This document shows positions 14,106-15,843 of a stretch of DNA of 15,843 nucleotides, in pieces. Position 1 is the stretch's first letter. Every line of letters starts with the position of its first letter. The position numbers and the translations under genes are program-made. The stretch is from JBBSIG01 sp038232215 (lineage in GTDB: Bacteria; Actinomycetota; Thermoleophilia; Gaiellales; Gaiellaceae): the NCBI GenBank assembly GCA_038232215.1, contig JBBSIG010000039.1, positions 1 to 15,843 on the forward strand, given 5' to 3'. The notes under the pieces are model-generated. The model worked only from the letters and a program-made list of their open reading frames with translations, searched no databases and was not told the origin of the DNA.

Positions 14106-15425
14106 CTACGCGAGCACGAGCAGCGTCTGCGCGCCGCGGAGCGTCGTCGACGTCGCCCCCTCGATCCGGACCTCGACGAGGTCGCCCGGGGCGGCCACCC
14201 CGGTGAAGTTCACGGTCGTGTTGCGGCGCGTGCGGCCGCGGAGCAGCGAGGGATCGGTGCGGCTCGCGCCCTCCACGAGCACCTCCTCGACGCCCCCGAC
14301 CCGCTGCTGGTTCCGCTCGTGCGCGACTCGCTGCGCGAGCCCGATCAGCCGCTCGATTCGCTCGCGCTTCACGTCCTCCGGAACCTGTTCGGCCATCGCG
14401 GCGGCCTCGGTTCCGCGCCGCGGCGAGTAGAGGAAGGTGAACGCGCCGTCGTAGCCGACCTCCTCCACGACCTCGAGCGTCTCCGAGAAGTCGCGCTCCG
14501 TCTCGCCCGGGAAGCCGACGATCACGTCCGTGGTGAGCGCGAGGTCGGGGACGGCGGCTCGCATCTCCTCGACGAGCTGCAGGTAGCGCTCTCGACTGTA
14601 CGTCCTCCGCATCGCCTTCAGGATCCGGCTGGAGCCCGACTGCAGCGGTAGGTGCGCGTGCTCGCAGACGGACGCGCACTCGGCTATCGCACTGATCACC
14701 GAGGCCCGGAAGTCCTTGGGGTGAGGGCTCGTGAAACGGATCCGCTCGATTCCCTCGACGGCGTCGCACGCCCGGAGCAGATCGCCGAAGTCGAGGCGCG
14801 CCTCGCGCGGCAGATCGCGCCCGTAGGAGTTGACGTTCTGTCCGAGCAGCGTGATCTCCCGCACCCCGTCAGCCGCGAGCTGCGTCACCTCGGCCACGAT
14901 CTCCCCCGCCCGGCGGCTCTGCTCGCGCCCGCGGACGGCGGGGACGATGCAGTACGCGCAGACCGAGTTGCAGCCCATCGAGACCTGCACCCAAGCGCTG
15001 TGGCGGCGCTCGCGCTTCTGCGGCAGCTCGCCGGCGAAGGAGCTCCACTCCGCGAAGCGACCGCGCGGCGCGCTTCCTCCCGCGCCCAGCCAGTCGGCGA
15101 GGTGCGGGATGGAGCCGGGCCCGAACGCGACGTCCACGTAGGGATAGAGGACGAAGATCCGCTCGCGCTGGGCCTCGGCGTAGCAGCCCCCGACCGCGAT
15201 CACCTTCTCGGGATCGCGCCGCTTGAGCGCGGCCGCCTGCGCGAGGTGCGCCGCGAAGCGCTGGTCCGGCTTCTCCCGCACGGTGCACGTGTTGAAGACG
15301 ATCACGTCCGCCTCCTCCTGGGCGTGCGCCTCACCGAGGCCCAGCGACTCGAGCATCCCCTTGATCCGCTCGGAGTCGTGCGCGTTCATCTGGCACCCGA
15401 AGGTGGTGACGTGGTAGCGCCTCAC
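14106..15425 (-). CDS. miaB: MiaB, tRNA-2-methylthio-N6-dimethylallyladenosine synthase
   Basis: MiaB is a radical-SAM methylthiotransferase that converts i6A37 to ms2i6A37 in tRNA. This 439-residue protein has the three N-terminal Cys of the auxiliary [4Fe-4S] cluster, C11 (TFGCQMN), C47 (FNTCTVRE) and C81 (GGCYAE). The radical-SAM triad is C152, C156 and C159 in MGCNSVCAYCIVP. LLGQNVNSYG, HLPLQSGSS and TTDVIVGFPGET are typical of MiaB rather than RimO or MtaB. A TRAM RNA-binding domain fills about 375-439. The GTG at 15425 starts the conserved N-terminus directly, and a TAAACT hexamer lies 8 bases before it. It heads miaB-miaA-dapF; palindrome P2 begins 13 bases upstream of the start. Confidence 0.95.
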   Translation of the reverse strand: MRRYHVTTFGCQMNAHDSERIKGMLESLGLGEAHAQEEADVIVFNTCTVREKPDQRFAAHLAQAAALKRRDPEKVIAVGGCYAEAQRERIFVLYPYVDVAFGPGSIPHLADWLGAGGSAPRGRFAEWSSFAGELPQKRERRHSAWVQVSMGCNSVCAYCIVPAVRGREQSRRAGEIVAEVTQLAADGVREITLLGQNVNSYGRDLPREARLDFGDLLRACDAVEGIERIRFTSPHPKDFRASVISAIAECASVCEHAHLPLQSGSSRILKAMRRTYSRERYLQLVEEMRAAVPDLALTTDVIVGFPGETERDFSETLEVVEEVGYDGAFTFLYSPRRGTEAAAMAEQVPEDVKRERIERLIGLAQRVAHERNQQRVGGVEEVLVEGASRTDPSLLRGRTRRNTTVNFTGVAAPGDLVEVRIEGATSTTLRGAQTLLVLA

Positions 15426-15433
15426 CGCGCGAC

Positions 15434-15439
15434 AGTTTA
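15434..15439 (-). promoter_or_regulatory. Putative -10 box TAAACT of miaB, touching palindrome P2
   Basis: TAAACT on the minus strand lies 8 bases before the miaB GTG, so a leaderless transcript is likely. Its first two bases (15438-15439) are the terminal TA of palindrome P2. Everything further upstream of the promoter is therefore P2 sequence. No -35 box is clear. Confidence 0.35.
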
Positions 15440-15605
15440 GAGGCTTGATGTGAAACTCCGGCAGGCACGGCTGGTGCGCCAGACGCTGCGCGGCTCAGCC
15501 GGTTCGGCCTTGAACGTAGACCCCGCTATGCCCTGCGCCCGACCCGACTGACCCGCTTGGTCTGACGCATCCCCGCACGCACCCGACTTTCACATCAAGC
15601 CTCTA
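15438..15605. repeat. 168-bp imperfect fold-back palindrome (MITE-like), P2
   Basis: The ends are perfect 18-bp inverted repeats: TAGAGGCTTGATGTGAAA at 15438-15455 and its complement at 15588-15605. Inside, the arms remain related with small gaps: TGCGCCAGAC pairs with a TGCGTCAGAC copy, and TCAGCCGGTTCGG (15495-15507) with TCAGTCGGGTCGG (complement of 15539-15551). About 31 bases remain as a central loop. The terminal dinucleotides are TA, as a TA target duplication would give. There is no coding frame worth calling inside. A non-autonomous element of an IS630/Tc1-type transposon is one reading; a structured RNA or terminator is another. Confidence 0.7.
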
Positions 15606-15608
15606 GAC

Positions 15609-15843
15609 TAGTGCAGCGTCTCGTAACGTTGCACCGGCAACTCGCGTGCCGTGACGCCGCACTTGCGGCCGCTCCGCGGCCGTGGCCCTCTTTGCTGGCA
15701 GGAGTCCTCGACCTGCCGGCTGCGCAGCGCTCGCGATGCAGGCCGCCGGCGACCGAACACACCCCAACCCGGCCGCGCAGCGGCCGCAAGTGCGGCCTCC
15801 CGCAAGCACTGTTTCGGGTCGAACGTTTGGAGAGGCCGCACTA
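15609..15843. repeat. 235-bp imperfect fold-back palindrome (MITE-like), P3, reaching the window end
   Basis: Bases 15609-15630 and 15822-15843 are inverted copies at 18 of 22 positions (TAGTGC-x-GC-x-TCTC-xx-AACGTT). After a 25-base stretch of low similarity on each side, 15656-15673 and 15779-15796 are perfect 18-bp inverted repeats (GCCGCACTTGCGGCCGCT). A third hairpin sits near the centre (GGCAGG ... CCTGCC, about 15697-15717). The equal spacing of the paired blocks indicates a colinear palindrome like P1. Its outer ends are TAG and CTA, and the right end falls on the last base of the window, so it may continue. Short frames crossing it are not convincing genes. P2 and P3 are separated by three bases. 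Confidence 0.7.

Noticed and set aside
13500..15440. Two long plus-strand frames opposite miaA and miaB
   Set aside because: Antisense shadows; they have no motifs, while the opposite strand has complete enzyme signatures.
15595..15841. Short minus-strand frames across P3
   Set aside because: They are Arg/Ala-rich translations of palindromic sequence in several frames, with no start signals or domains.
15609..15843. Integron attC site
   Set aside because: AACGTT occurs in both arms, but there are no proper R and L boxes at the ends (no terminal RYYYAAC/GTTRRRY pair) and no integrase or cassette array.

Overview
This is a GC-rich (roughly 70% by eye) bacterial window. GTG starts are common and genes are tightly packed. 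The gene set points to a deep-branching Actinomycetota, most likely near Thermoleophilia or Rubrobacteria: MurT/GatD, a miaB-miaA-dapF block near hflX, two RpoD-family sigma factors, and a protein built of homing-endonuclease-associated repeats. The placement is inference from gene content only.

Layout. Positions 1-251 hold the Pro/Glu-rich C-terminal tail of a gene cut by the window edge. Two small genes follow: a possible 80-residue protein (+), and a two-helix membrane protein (-). Next come two convergent RpoD-type sigma factors (1087-2130 + and 2170-3138 -). Divergent from the second is an orphan class II glutamine amidotransferase (3317-4111 +). It converges on a gene for an HNH-repeat protein (4245-4982 -), and both 3' ends run into a 228-bp imperfect palindrome. 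Divergent from the HNH-repeat gene is murT-gatD (5056-7178 +), which amidates D-Glu of lipid II. It converges, across a 27-bp perfect palindrome, on hflX-dut-nudix (9413 down to 7226, -). Divergent from hflX is dapE-dapC-dapD (9505-12481 +). It converges on miaB-miaA-dapF (15425 down to 12527, -). The last 400 bases hold two more large imperfect palindromes, and the second one ends exactly at the last base.

How the genes work together. DapD, DapC, DapE and DapF cover the succinylase branch from tetrahydrodipicolinate to meso-diaminopimelate, the peptidoglycan cross-linking residue. MurT/GatD modifies the same cell-wall precursor. MiaA and MiaB make ms2i6A in tRNA. HflX rescues or splits ribosomes. 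Dut and the NUDIX protein probably clean nucleotide pools.

Most worth a second look: (1) the DapF homologue has serine at both catalytic cysteine positions while keeping the substrate-binding residues; (2) three unrelated long fold-back palindromes are each bounded by TAG...CTA, one shared by the 3' ends of two convergent genes, one touching the miaB promoter; (3) -10-like hexamers recur 6-9 bases before start codons, suggesting leaderless transcription; (4) every tight junction inside the murT, hflX and dapE operons is a 4-base GTGA overlap.
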